A stretch of 64,000 nt of DNA from Kappaphycus alvarezii (taxonomy: Eukaryota; Rhodophyta; Florideophyceae; Gigartinales; Solieriaceae), in the NCBI GenBank assembly GCA_002205965.3, contig NADL03000611.1, positions 744,001 through 808,000 of the forward strand, in the 5' to 3' direction. Positions 55,301-64,000 of the stretch are shown here, one piece after another; within the stretch, counting starts at the first letter, position 1, and each line of letters begins with the position of its first letter. The translations under genes and the position numbers were made by a program. Below the pieces are notes generated by a model. The model searched no databases. It was given only the letters and a program-made list of their open reading frames with translations, and was not told where the DNA came from.

Positions 55301-56583
55301 GGGTTTTTGATACGGAGACTGGATGTAATGTATCTATTACAGCTTACTCGAGGTCCTTGTCATGTATCACTATTGCGGGGTGGTGGCATCGGCCACCACG
55401 TTTGACATGCGCAGTCAGATTGAATTATAAGTTCGTGGTAGATGTGGTTGATGGAAGCTTGGATTCCGTTTCATGTGTATCCAGGGAGTACGGCAGCCAA
55501 GAAAGTGGGCTGAGGATGTCTTTGAACTCATTGGATCATAATATGGACGTTTGCAACTTCTTTTCCAATGTAAGTATATGAATCGTTGATCATTTTTGTT
55601 CTAACCTGCTCGTGGCGTTCAGTCTACGCTTCGGAAAGAAGGAAAATGGAGCTTTTCTCTGCTTCAAGGACTAAGATTAATTGTTAGTTCTTGGGCTGTA
55701 ATTAGATTTAGAGAATTTTAACTATCTGTAGGGGAGATAAATTCATAAAATCGATCGTTGGCTTTCTGAGGACTTTTTCTGAGAGGCTTTGTGTGATGAG
55801 AGCTTTGAAATGGTTTGCTTTGGCTTCGTTTGCAGCTTGAAGTGCTGGGTAGGACTACGGAGTAGGATGTTCGATCTGAAAAATAGCGCTAGCATTGAGA
55901 AGCTCTGTGTTTATGGTGAGCGGAGAGGTGCATAATCGAAAATGTTGATCAGGTATTGCCATTTTTGCTCTTAGTTCTACCGGTTAGGTTAAAGTCGTCC
56001 CATTCAGTATTTTTTTTGCCCTTTAGCAGTAGTTCGTAGGCGATTTTTCGGAGTGCCACTCTGTAGGTTGGTCGCTGCTGTATAAATCAGCGGGATTTTG
56101 TCAGGGTTAATGGTTGAATAGTGATATTTTTGTTGTTATTGCGCATATCTTAGATGTATCTGTGGGTCCATAACGTGTAATGATATTCTCTTAGTGTTCA
56201 AGATCTTTTAGTCCAGGCAGCAGGTTGCTTTACTTATACTGTTTCGTCAGGCGGCGGCGGTTGTGCCTAGCGCCGACCCTGACTGTAAGGGGTGTATTCG
56301 CTTAGTGTATTAGAATTCCAAGATTTAGATTATTTCAGTGGTACGGCTGGTAAATGCTGTACACGTACAATAGATTGCTGCCAGTATTGCCATTGACTTC
56401 GCTGACAGGAATCAATCGGAGTCCAGTACAAACGTACGTTACGGTATCTACAAATTTTGCTGTGCCGTAAAGCGCTGCAGAAAATATGGCAGACGGGACA
56501 TTTTGGTGGCTAATTTATCGTATTTTTGCGTAAAGTTAAGTGATAAAAGAAGAACTGGCGGTGTGATGTTTTGGCAAACCTAC
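55301..56583. other. Unassigned spacer
   Basis: No coding region beyond short frames, and no TIR or LTR ends, were recognised. It may contain the 5' part of the Copia fossil. Confidence 0.25.
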
Positions 56584-56930
56584 TGATAGGGGTAAATCGT
56601 CGGGAGAAGAGATATTCAGAACCAACCACCCCAAGAAGGAGGTGTTGCAAGCGACAAAAGTGCTACCGTGGTATAGTTGAACAAATAAAAAGGAGTGTAT
56701 ATGGGAGAGAGTTGAGAGGGCTACAAGCAAGTATAAAAGGGGCAGGGTCTACCACTGATGCTCTGCGACCAGCTTAGGAAAAAGTTTTCTTGGGTCTGAA
56801 GTTGACTCTCAACTCCCTACTACTCGGAGCTTGGCCTGAAGTTGTCTGCCAACTTGCTTGACCTCTCAAGGAGGAAGCACTTTACTCAGCTTATATAGAC
56901 TTTTCGGCTAATCCTAAAGTCTCAATCAAA
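56584..56930. repeat. 3'-flank repeat of the acidic-protein unit, copy at 56.6 kb
   Basis: Matches 61929-62275 from the first base (TGATAGGGGTAAATCGTCGG). About the first 105 bases are identical and the whole about 93% identical by eye. It contains GTATAAAAGG, a TATA-like motif reading on the plus strand. Both copies lie about 90-100 bases beyond the stop of an acidic-protein gene. Confidence 0.8.
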
Positions 56931-57017
56931 CATACTAAATACCATAAAACGCATAAAAGGGCATCTTGTGGATGTGATTGGCCAGAGGGAAGATATTATC
57001 AAGGAAAATATCTGTAT

Positions 57018-57523
57018 TTACTCCTCACAATCGTTATCCTCAAGATCAGAACCAAATAACTCCTCCAAAATATCCATGCTCTCAATGCAATCCCTACAAA
57101 TTCCCTCGAACGGCTCAGAATGATAAATGGCTTCATCAGACATATCAAGATCCTCCAACCCTTCCTCGCGACCCTCAGCCTCCGCGCCAACCCCATCCGA
57201 AGAATTCGAGATGACGATCACGCCCTCACTATCCCCTCCATCCCCACAGCAACTTCCCCACGATTATACACCATCGGTTCCCGCGGAGCTACAAAGTCTT
57301 CCTCATCCTCGGATCCCTCCACGTCCGACTCAGTCCCCTCTGACTCCTCCTCCTCCGCCTCCTCCAAGAAGTGCCGACGAACCCACTCCCGAACACGCTC
57401 ACGGTCCATCCTCCTGAAGTAGTCGTCGTAGTCTGTTGGCCCATTATTCATTAGGGCTAGGCCGTTGATGGGGCGAGAGGGGCGGCTTTTGGTGATGGGG
57501 GCGGAGGGGCGAAGTTTGTTCAT
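57018..57523 (-). CDS. Small acidic-protein family, copy 2
   Basis: The start ATG at 57523 gives MNKLRPSAPITKSRPSRPIN, then GPTDYDDYFRRMDRERVREW, an acidic run (HFLEEAEEEESEGTESDVEG) and, in the next frame, the C-terminal block SEPFEGICRDCIESMDILEE with LFGSDLED. The shift lies between about 57222 and 57290. Leader, DDY helix, acidic middle and CxxC-containing end recur at 62.4-62.9 kb, and in decayed form at 20.5-21.1 kb. A TTTAAATAG (reads CTATTTAAA on the gene strand) lies 100 bases upstream. No known domain recognised; the Arg/Pro-rich start and acidic middle suggest a protein- or DNA-interaction role, but that is a guess. About 165-170 residues if one frame. Confidence 0.55.
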
Positions 57524-57623
57524 TCTGATAGACGTTGGGGAATGGGAGGCAATGTAGGGTGTTTTGGGGGGGATGGGTGATGAGTAAAATGATCGGGGAC
57601 ATTTGGAACTTGGAATAAAGGGG

Positions 57624-57632
57624 TTTAAATAG
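57624..57632 (-). promoter_or_regulatory. TATA-like element of acidic-protein gene copy 2
   Basis: CTATTTAAA on the minus strand, about 100 bases upstream of the start codon. The paralogue has the same motif about 108 bases upstream (63035-63043), while the sequence around it has mostly diverged. Confidence 0.45.
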
Positions 57633-57884
57633 GCTCCCGGGGCAGGTTCTATAGATTAGGAATAGGTAAAATAAATCTGCAAGGGATTTTGCAGTAGTGC
57701 ATTTGCGCCCTTCTTCTCAAAAAAAGGTGAATTTGGAGGAGGAAGTAAGCTAAAAGGGAAAAAGAACTTGACTCGGGGTCGATTCAGAGGGCTAAATACA
57801 GTATAAAAATATCTAGATAAAATGGAAGTAAATTTGGAAATGACGGTGGGAGAAGTTAGGGGCGGGATCGTTGTAGGTTGCTGG

Positions 57885-57996
57885 ATTACACGAAGGGAGG
57901 ACCATTTCCTGTATTACATGAAGGGAGGACCATTTCCTGTATTACATGGAGGGAGGACCATTTCCTGTATTACATGAGGGGAGGACCATTTTCTGT
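57885..57996. repeat. Four tandem copies of a 28-base repeat
   Basis: Units start at 57885, 57913, 57941 and 57969, each of the form ATTACAYGRRGGGAGGACCA plus TTTYCTGT. There are no spacers. Differences between units are one to three bases, so the array is recent. Confidence 0.9.
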
Positions 57997-59600
57997 ATTA
58001 CACCTACCTTGACGCTTTTGCTTAAATTAAGACTGTCAAAAATCTGGGACTAAAATCTTTACTTATCTTTACTTACGTACCCAACGTGATAAGATTTATT
58101 TCAGACATATGTTTTTATAGTGCGGGTAATTCCTCTTTCAGCTGCAGCAGCTAAAAAAATTGGCGCCTATTCGAGAACTCTACTCCACTGAGTCTATTCA
58201 GTACAACTTTAGTATAGCTTCTAAGATACCGAGAATAATTCTTTTGCTAACACGAATTTTATTACAGTAAAATCCATCGGAAAAAAACATGTTTGCAGTA
58301 ATAGTGGGTTCTATAGTTATGAATTGTACTATTCATAATTTTTTCCTTGTTAAAATTCTAAAACAACTCCATTTACGCCATAAGGGCCTCTCAATTCCTG
58401 TGAATATATTGACAACTACATAAATACGCCTCTGCAGCTTCACACATAAAATATCAAGAGTTTATCACCGTATGAATCATCGCTTAAAAACAATTTTGCA
58501 ACTGAAACACTCTTGAAGAACTATTGGGATGGTGGTTTATTTCTCCAGGTTGTGGCGGTGAAACCGAATCGATCAAAGTATTTTTACACCTTGCTAGTAC
58601 CGACTTAAGAGAAGTTAATCGAATAATTAACGTCAAAAATTATTCAATAATGATGAACATGAGTACTTATTTTCCCCCGAATTAAAGTATTAACATGAGC
58701 AAAGTGCAGTAACAACATCGAATAACTTTTTGAACCATGCTGTAAATGGAAATAAATTTTAATGAATACGCTGGTTCTTCAGATTCGACTATAATCGCAT
58801 ATGAAAAAAACAAGTAAAAACCCGTGTGATAGAATGGTTCAATTAAAAGGGTATTAATCGTGAATGGTGTACAGTCCAAGAAGTGATGTCATTCTAGATA
58901 GTAATGAGCTATTTGATATGACTATTAAGACTATCATTGCGTCAATATTCAAGAAGCTTTTTTTCTTTTGGTGCCATCAAGAATATTGCCCTCGATAGTA
59001 CCTACCAATAATTATGCAGACGAAGAGTAATTTTCAATATCTTCCGTATTGTTACTGAAGTAACGGTCAATATTTAGCTACTTCCAATCCATGTTTAGTG
59101 TGTAATATTCTTTTTTCCCGAAAAATCCAATTTGGAACTTTTTTTTACAATAATACTTTAAATATACCTTCGCAATATATACATATATTTTCCAAAGACT
59201 TAGATCCCTAAATAATCTTAAAAAATCAAGCTCAATCAGATAATTGAATATCTGTAGTTATTTTGTATATGGCATCGACAAACAGAGGAAGTCTAACTTC
59301 ATTGCTTCGGACAGAACTTGTGTGGATGGAATAATGTACTGTTACTATAAAATAGCTGAAAATAGATTTGAGAAAGGAGCTTATCACTATGTATCCAGGA
59401 TTTTGTGAGCCCCTGACAGTCGCTGGTGAGTAGTATTTTCTTGATCGTTGTACAGACTGGGGGAAAACGTTTGGGTGTTTTACTGTTGGAAGATATTTCC
59501 GACCGACTGTACAGACTTTACGTGCCATTTGGGTTCACACAACGGTCACTGTTAAGGGCCCTTTTGAAACTGTAAAGCTGCCATTACACTGATAAAATAT
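57997..59600. other. A/T-rich stretch without genes
   Basis: About 1.6 kb with clearly lower G+C than the host-gene island. The only longer open frame (59232-59528, minus, 98 codons) has no recognised motif. No repeat ends seen. Confidence 0.4.
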
Positions 59601-59699
59601 ACCGACTGTTGGCTTCTTTATAAAGATGCCGAGGAGGTGTGTCACGAAAGCCTACCGATCAAACCACAGGCTAGGTGGGGGTTTTAGGGCTTTCAGACT

Positions 59700-61380
59700 C
59701 ATCATGTGAACAGTAATTCTAATGTAAATCCTACTTCAAGCGATGCTTTGGTCCAACCGGATGCACCGCTAATTAAGGACGACGTCCTTAGGAGTGCACT
59801 GCAACCGGAAGGCCTATCCGCGTTGACCAGCATCGACCGTCGCATGGCCTCTGGGCACCAGAGTCTAGAGTCACTGAGTGACTAGAGTCTGGAGACCGTC
59901 CTGATACGCTCCTTCCCCTTGTTTCCGCTTCTATCCTGTTTCTCATCCAGCAGAAACCATCTGAAGTGCGAGGGCGCATTCTGGCCAACGATGTCCGCTG
60001 AAAAATTTCGATTGCTGTCTGACGTGCTTCCGGTTCCCTTTTCGCCTGACGAATTTGACGTAATAGTAATTTTGAATGGCACCAAGACCTACACGCGCTC
60101 CTGGCAGTGGAGAGACTTTTCAATGCCGCTCCTTGTGCTCTCACTCTGAAGACATTCCCGACGGTAACATCAAATTACATCTTTATCTCACCTCGCCCTC
60201 CGCCCTATCAACCCGGCTCCACTTCGCTTGCAAGGTCCTTCTTACTCCAACGTCCACATGAACCGGGGTTTGCTCATTGCGCTCTTCTAGTGGTCCTCTC
60301 CCAATTTCTCCCCACAACCGACCCGCGAAACAGGAGTTCATTTTCCTTGTTTCCGATATCGGCCCTTTCGAACCCTAGGCCCTACGGCAAAGGCATCAGC
60401 CTGTATAACAAACTTTATTTCAGACGTTGCAAGAGGCCGCTGCTGATCCATACTGGGCGGACAGCAGTTTTTCAGCGCGCACTGATTCCCACTGCCAATT
60501 TTTTCCTCAAGAAGTTGGCGACCACAGCACAACTCCCTCCACGTCCATCGTGCAAACTCATTCCTCAGCGCACCCCACTCCTCAGTGACGTATGCCTTCT
60601 TCTCACTATGCCTCGTCCCGATCCGCCGCCTCCGTGTCTTTCCCGCCTTTATTAACTCTACCTCGCTGTATTATACTCAATATCACGCCCTAATGGACCC
60701 CCAATATGACCACGCTGTCAACTTCAATTCTAGATACGATAGACGCATCGGATGTCGAGTCCTCACAGCAACGTGCGTAACATTCTGTCTCGCCATCTAT
60801 TCCGTGACCCATGGCTCGGAACACAACTGAAAGCTCCCCTACTTGTCCCTGTCACTTCCCCTGTGCTGCCGATATTCTTGCTTAGCCACCTTCTCCCGCC
60901 TCTGGTTCCCCTTACTCCTCACCTACCGTTTTCGACGTCACCGTTGGCAGCCTTTATCAGCGTGCTATCCTGCGCCTAGCAGCAGAAGAGCTGCGCGCAG
61001 CTGTTAAGATTGACGACGACGACAAACTACGCGCCCACTTGGTGGCACTCTCGCCAACTCCGATCGGCCCTCCATTTGTCCCCCTCTGACCTCCTTCCTT
61101 CACTCGACTGGGATTTTCGAACCGCTCGCCTCTGATACTCTTGAAGCTGTCTCTACCCGCACCGCTGCTGTTCTCAAGGACCAGGAAACCCGCATTTCGT
61201 ATCGACCCGCTTCTACTCCCGTAAAGAGCCTACTACAACTGCGAAAACGCCTGAAGTTTTTGATCTGGTCAGTGTGGATGCGGCTATATTTGCACGCATG
61301 CCACCAGCTCAAATATTCATGCAGTAATATTCTGTACGAAATTTTAGAGATCACACTCTGCAAAGAGTGTATAAAAGAGT
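59700..61380 (+). other. Coding-like but unidentified, frame-shifted region
   Basis: G+C and codon texture rise here. Plausible plus-strand pieces are 59919-60149 (PVPFSPDEFDVIVILNGTKT), 60107-60655, about 60930-61090 (TVGSLYQRAILRLAAEELRA) and about 61100-61230 (LEAVSTRTAAVLKDQETRIS). They lie in different frames with stops between. No domain recognised. It may be a decayed host gene or an element fragment. Confidence 0.3.
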
Positions 61381-61928
61381 CAACATCAACATAACGAAGA
61401 AGAATGGGGGGTGCGAAAAAGGAACTGAGGGGTTAGAGAGAAAGGTGAGTTGAAGAGAGTGGATAAGTTGATATTAGAGGCGGGGGAGGGAGCATAGAGC
61501 TGAATCACTCTTTACACGAGCAATGTGCGATAGTTTCAGGTTGTCGGTGAAGCGAAAGCAGAGTGTCCATGGAACATTGCTGGCGCGGGAAATCCGCGAG
61601 ACTACATGGTCTCTTTGGAACAGTAATTGAACAGAATCTTCTTGAGAGGATTCTTGGTATGATTATCAGTGTTGTGGTAGCGTCTCGGTAAGCTTGAAAT
61701 TGCGTATCTGATTTATGTGAAGGGTCGTGGCTGTGGAGTTGAATGGACTCAGGTAGGAGCCCTTAGCATAAGGCCTGGATCCTCAGCTACCCCTCCTCCT
61801 CTTCCGAGCCTACCCTTGAAAATCAATGGGAGGCACATGTGACTCACCATATTCTTGTCTTGGCGTGTTTTCCTCAACGTTTTGAGGAAATTGGTTCCCA
61901 AACCCTGCCCTGAACTCCCCATGCTGTT

Positions 61929-62275
61929 TGATAGGGGTAAATCGTCGGGAGAAGAGATATTCAGAACCAACCACCCCAAGAAGGAGGTGTTGCAAGCGAC
62001 AAAAGTGCTACCGTGGTATAGTTGAACGAACAAAAAGGAGTGTATATGGAAGAGGATTGAGAGGTCTACAAGCAAGTATGGAAGGAGCAGGGTCTACCAC
62101 TGATGCTCTGTGAGCAGCGTAGGAAAAAGTTTTCTTGGGTCTGAAGTTGACTCTCAACTCCCTACTACTCAGGACTTGGCTTGAAGTTGTCCGCCAACTT
62201 GCTTGACCTCTCCATGAGGAAGAAGTTTACTCAGCGTATAGAGACTTTTGGCTACCCCTAAAGTCCGAACAAAAC
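61929..62275. repeat. 3'-flank repeat of the acidic-protein unit, copy at 61.9 kb
   Basis: Counterpart of 56584-56930. The plus-strand open frame across it (MIGVNRREKRYSEPTTPRRR) is shared with the other copy, but only because the DNA is nearly identical. Confidence 0.8.
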
Positions 62276-62370
62276 TACAGAAGGTACCAGGAAATGCATA
62301 CAAACAATTTGTGTGGATGATATACTCTAAACAAAAGATACTTAAGAAACTAACAATCAATGAGGTCCTC

Positions 62371-62927
62371 CTATTTCCCATTCTCTAAATCAAATCCAAA
62401 CAACTCCTCTAAAATATCAATGCTGTCCAAGCAGTCCCCACAAATATCTGCGAACGGCTCATAGCTCTGTATTCCCTCCTGGGAGATATCTAAACTACTA
62501 AAGATATCTCCATCCGGTTCCAGCGTCGGCACCACTTGTTCCATACTCTCCAGTCCAGGCACCACCAGTCCAACACTTTCCATGCCCTCGGTTCCCTCAT
62601 CCACCTCGTCCTCGTCCTCGTCCTCTTCCTCCTCTTCCTCCTCTTCCTCCCATCCTTCTCCTGAGTCTCGTACACTAGCTCAGGGGCTAACCATTTCCCG
62701 AAGGACTCCCCGCTCTCCTCCTCGACTTTCTCAGTCTCATCCTCACTTACCTACCTCGCCTCTTCTTCTATGAAGAGACGGCGAACGAACTCGATGATTT
62801 TCTTCTTAGTTTTCCGCCAGATGTAGTCGTCGGCATCGGTTGGTCCGTAGGCGGCGAAACGGAGGCCATTGATGGGACGGGAAGGGCGGTTTTTGGAGAT
62901 AGGGACAGAGGGGCGATTTGACGTCAT
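62371..62927 (-). CDS. Small acidic-protein family, copy 3
   Basis: The start ATG at 62927 gives MTSNRPSVPISKNRPSRPIN, then GPTDADDYIWRKTKKKIIEF and VRRLFIEE. The C-terminal part, in another frame, has a Glu/Asp run encoded by a GAG/GAC repeat (about 62605-62655), then GMESVGLVVPGLESMEQVVP and SYEPFADICGDCLDSIDILE with ELFGFDLENGK and a stop. A one-base shift lies near 62660-62780. Shared with copy 2: leader, DDY segment, acidic middle, ICxDC and DILEELFG end. The upstream CTATTTAAA motif is at 63035-63043. Not a known family. It is the most complete copy, at about 185 residues if one frame. Confidence 0.55.
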
Positions 62928-63034
62928 ATTTCTGGAAAAGGGGTGAGCGGGGTTGCGGATGTTGACAGAAAGGGTAATCAGCTTATCAAATTGTTGGTGG
63001 AAGGAGTGATGCTTCAGCGAAAATGCTATAGCAC

Positions 63035-63043
63035 TTTAAATAG
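63035..63043 (-). promoter_or_regulatory. TATA-like element of acidic-protein gene copy 3
   Basis: CTATTTAAA on the minus strand, about 108 bases upstream of the start codon, in the same relative place as at 57624-57632. Confidence 0.45.
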
Positions 63044-63265
63044 GGACATGTCTTTGGTAATCATCATGGTCTTGGTCAAAAAAAAGGCGATACTGCTGCC
63101 TTGGATTTGCATGAATTCTGGGGCATCATAAAAATCTGCGTGATAAAATATCGGAACTGAATTTGGGAGGCGAAGTGACCACGAATTGAAAGGCGTCTCT
63201 TTGAAGGGGGAGGACCAAATATTCAAACATAAAATAGAAAATGGAGTTGTACAGTGAATTTGGAT

Positions 63266-64000
63266 TCATAAAGGAAAAAGATATTCAGAATTTGTTTTGG
63301 GAAGAAAAAGGTAGGACGATTGGTCAAGGACGGATTTTAAGATGCGAAGAGGACCTTTTTCGTTCCGAAACTCTTGATGAGGTGAGCATAATGCGCATTG
63401 CATTCCTTGGTTCTGAGGGAAAATAGCAACAGGCGTTTGAAACAAACCAGCGATTCCAGCCTGACCAGGCATGGATGAATTTAAGGCATACCCAGCTGAA
63501 GAAGCACCTGCATGAATTATACCACGAGAATAATTTGCAAGTCCAGCCAAAGATGTTTCGTAAACGTTTTCTCTGCATCAACTCTTGAATGGTCTACATC
63601 AACGTTTTGAGAGGGAACATTTGAACCATAAGTCCACCCCTCTGACGGCATCCCATGGTATATATTCAACATTCCACCTTTACCGAATCCCCCGGTTTAA
63701 GGGTGGACTAAAGCTGGAGCAAAAGACGTAGGACCTTGAGCTTGTTGATTATGATGTTGAACACAAACTGTAGAGGGTGCTGGTGTAACAACTCGTCGAT
63801 TTGACTCGGTGATATTCGGCTCCCTGTAATTCTGTGCTTCAGAATCCCGCGAGAATCGTGAATCAACCTCTGCTGTTTGACTTTCTATCCTTTTCTTTAC
63901 GGAGCGCAGACTATACATGTTTTTCATTTGCTTTTTAACTATATCAGCAGAAAAAATGCCGTCTTGTTCAGATATTCTGCGGAGAACTCTTGAGTTCCAC
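63266..64000 (-). CDS. Partial unidentified gene running off the window
   Basis: The minus-strand frame is open from the window end to 63697, without needing a start: WNSRVLRRISEQDGIFSADI, then VKKQMKNMYSLRSVKKRIES, a compact helical block, then a Ser/Arg/Gln/Pro-rich segment ending TSFAPALVHP. In other frames the text continues with low-complexity Gly/Pro/Gln/Met-rich pieces (GMPSEGWTYGSNVPSQNVDV; SSMPGQAGIAGLFQTPVAIF) down to 63266. The helical block could be a small DNA-binding domain but was not assigned. Frame changes suggest introns or decay. The 5' end is outside the window. Confidence 0.35.

Noticed and set aside
57885-57996. CRISPR-like array
   Set aside because: The 28-base units are contiguous with no unique spacers, so it is a simple tandem repeat, and the DNA is eukaryotic.
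56571-62113. Conserved plus-strand frame shared by 56571-56777 and 61928-62113
   Set aside because: Its conservation is fully explained by near-identity of the repeated DNA; no coding-type substitution pattern can be shown from two such copies.

Overview
The window is eukaryotic, repeat-rich nuclear DNA. It holds a few compact, mostly intron-free host genes among many transposable elements, most of them decayed. The single-exon ethanolamine kinase, the SLC35-type transporter, the dense gene cluster at 41.8-47.6 kb and the repeat-rich surroundings suggest a florideophyte red alga, Chondrus-like. This is inference from style, not from a marker gene. No rRNA, tRNA, CRISPR array or bacterial-type operon was seen.

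Layout. 0-2.2 kb: 3' part of an old Ty3/gypsy-like fossil with its 3' LTR. 3.0-4.4 kb: copy 1 of a DNA-binding/coiled-coil protein family. 6.3-8.5 kb: decayed pogo/CENP-B-type DNA transposon. 9.2-10.5 kb: copy 2 of the same family. 11.2-14.7 kb: fragments of a non-LTR retrotransposon carrying a C-terminal zinc finger and a restriction-like endonuclease. 15.3-16.3 kb: ethanolamine kinase, the clearest host gene. 17.1-18.7 kb: Tc1/mariner element with terminal inverted repeats (TIRs) and TA duplications. 19-21.1 kb: unidentified repeats, then copy 1 of a small acidic-protein family. 21.5-24.6 kb: gypsy fossil. 26.2-31.8 kb: Copia fossil with both LTRs. 32.6-40.35 kb: PIF/Harbinger transposon split by a nested tyrosine-recombinase (PAT/DIRS-like) retroelement. 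41.8-47.6 kb: island of four host genes. 49.3-51.4 kb: remnants of a second Tc1 and a second Harbinger-like transposase. 51.6-52.4 kb: copy 3 of the DNA-binding family. 53-55.3 kb: Copia fossil. 56.6-57.5 and 61.9-62.9 kb: two further copies of the acidic-protein unit. 63.3-64 kb: part of an unidentified gene.

The identifiable host functions are phospholipid synthesis (ethanolamine kinase) and Golgi/ER nucleotide-sugar-type transport (SLC35E3-like). Three other island genes are not recognised. The most informative structures are four. First, the nested Harbinger/PAT pair, whose ends can be defined to the base. Second, the three-copy acidic-protein unit, whose 3' flank is better conserved than its coding part. 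Third, the three-copy SANT-like family. Fourth, GTACAGTAC-type palindromes that sit mainly beside host genes. All identities and counts were made by eye.
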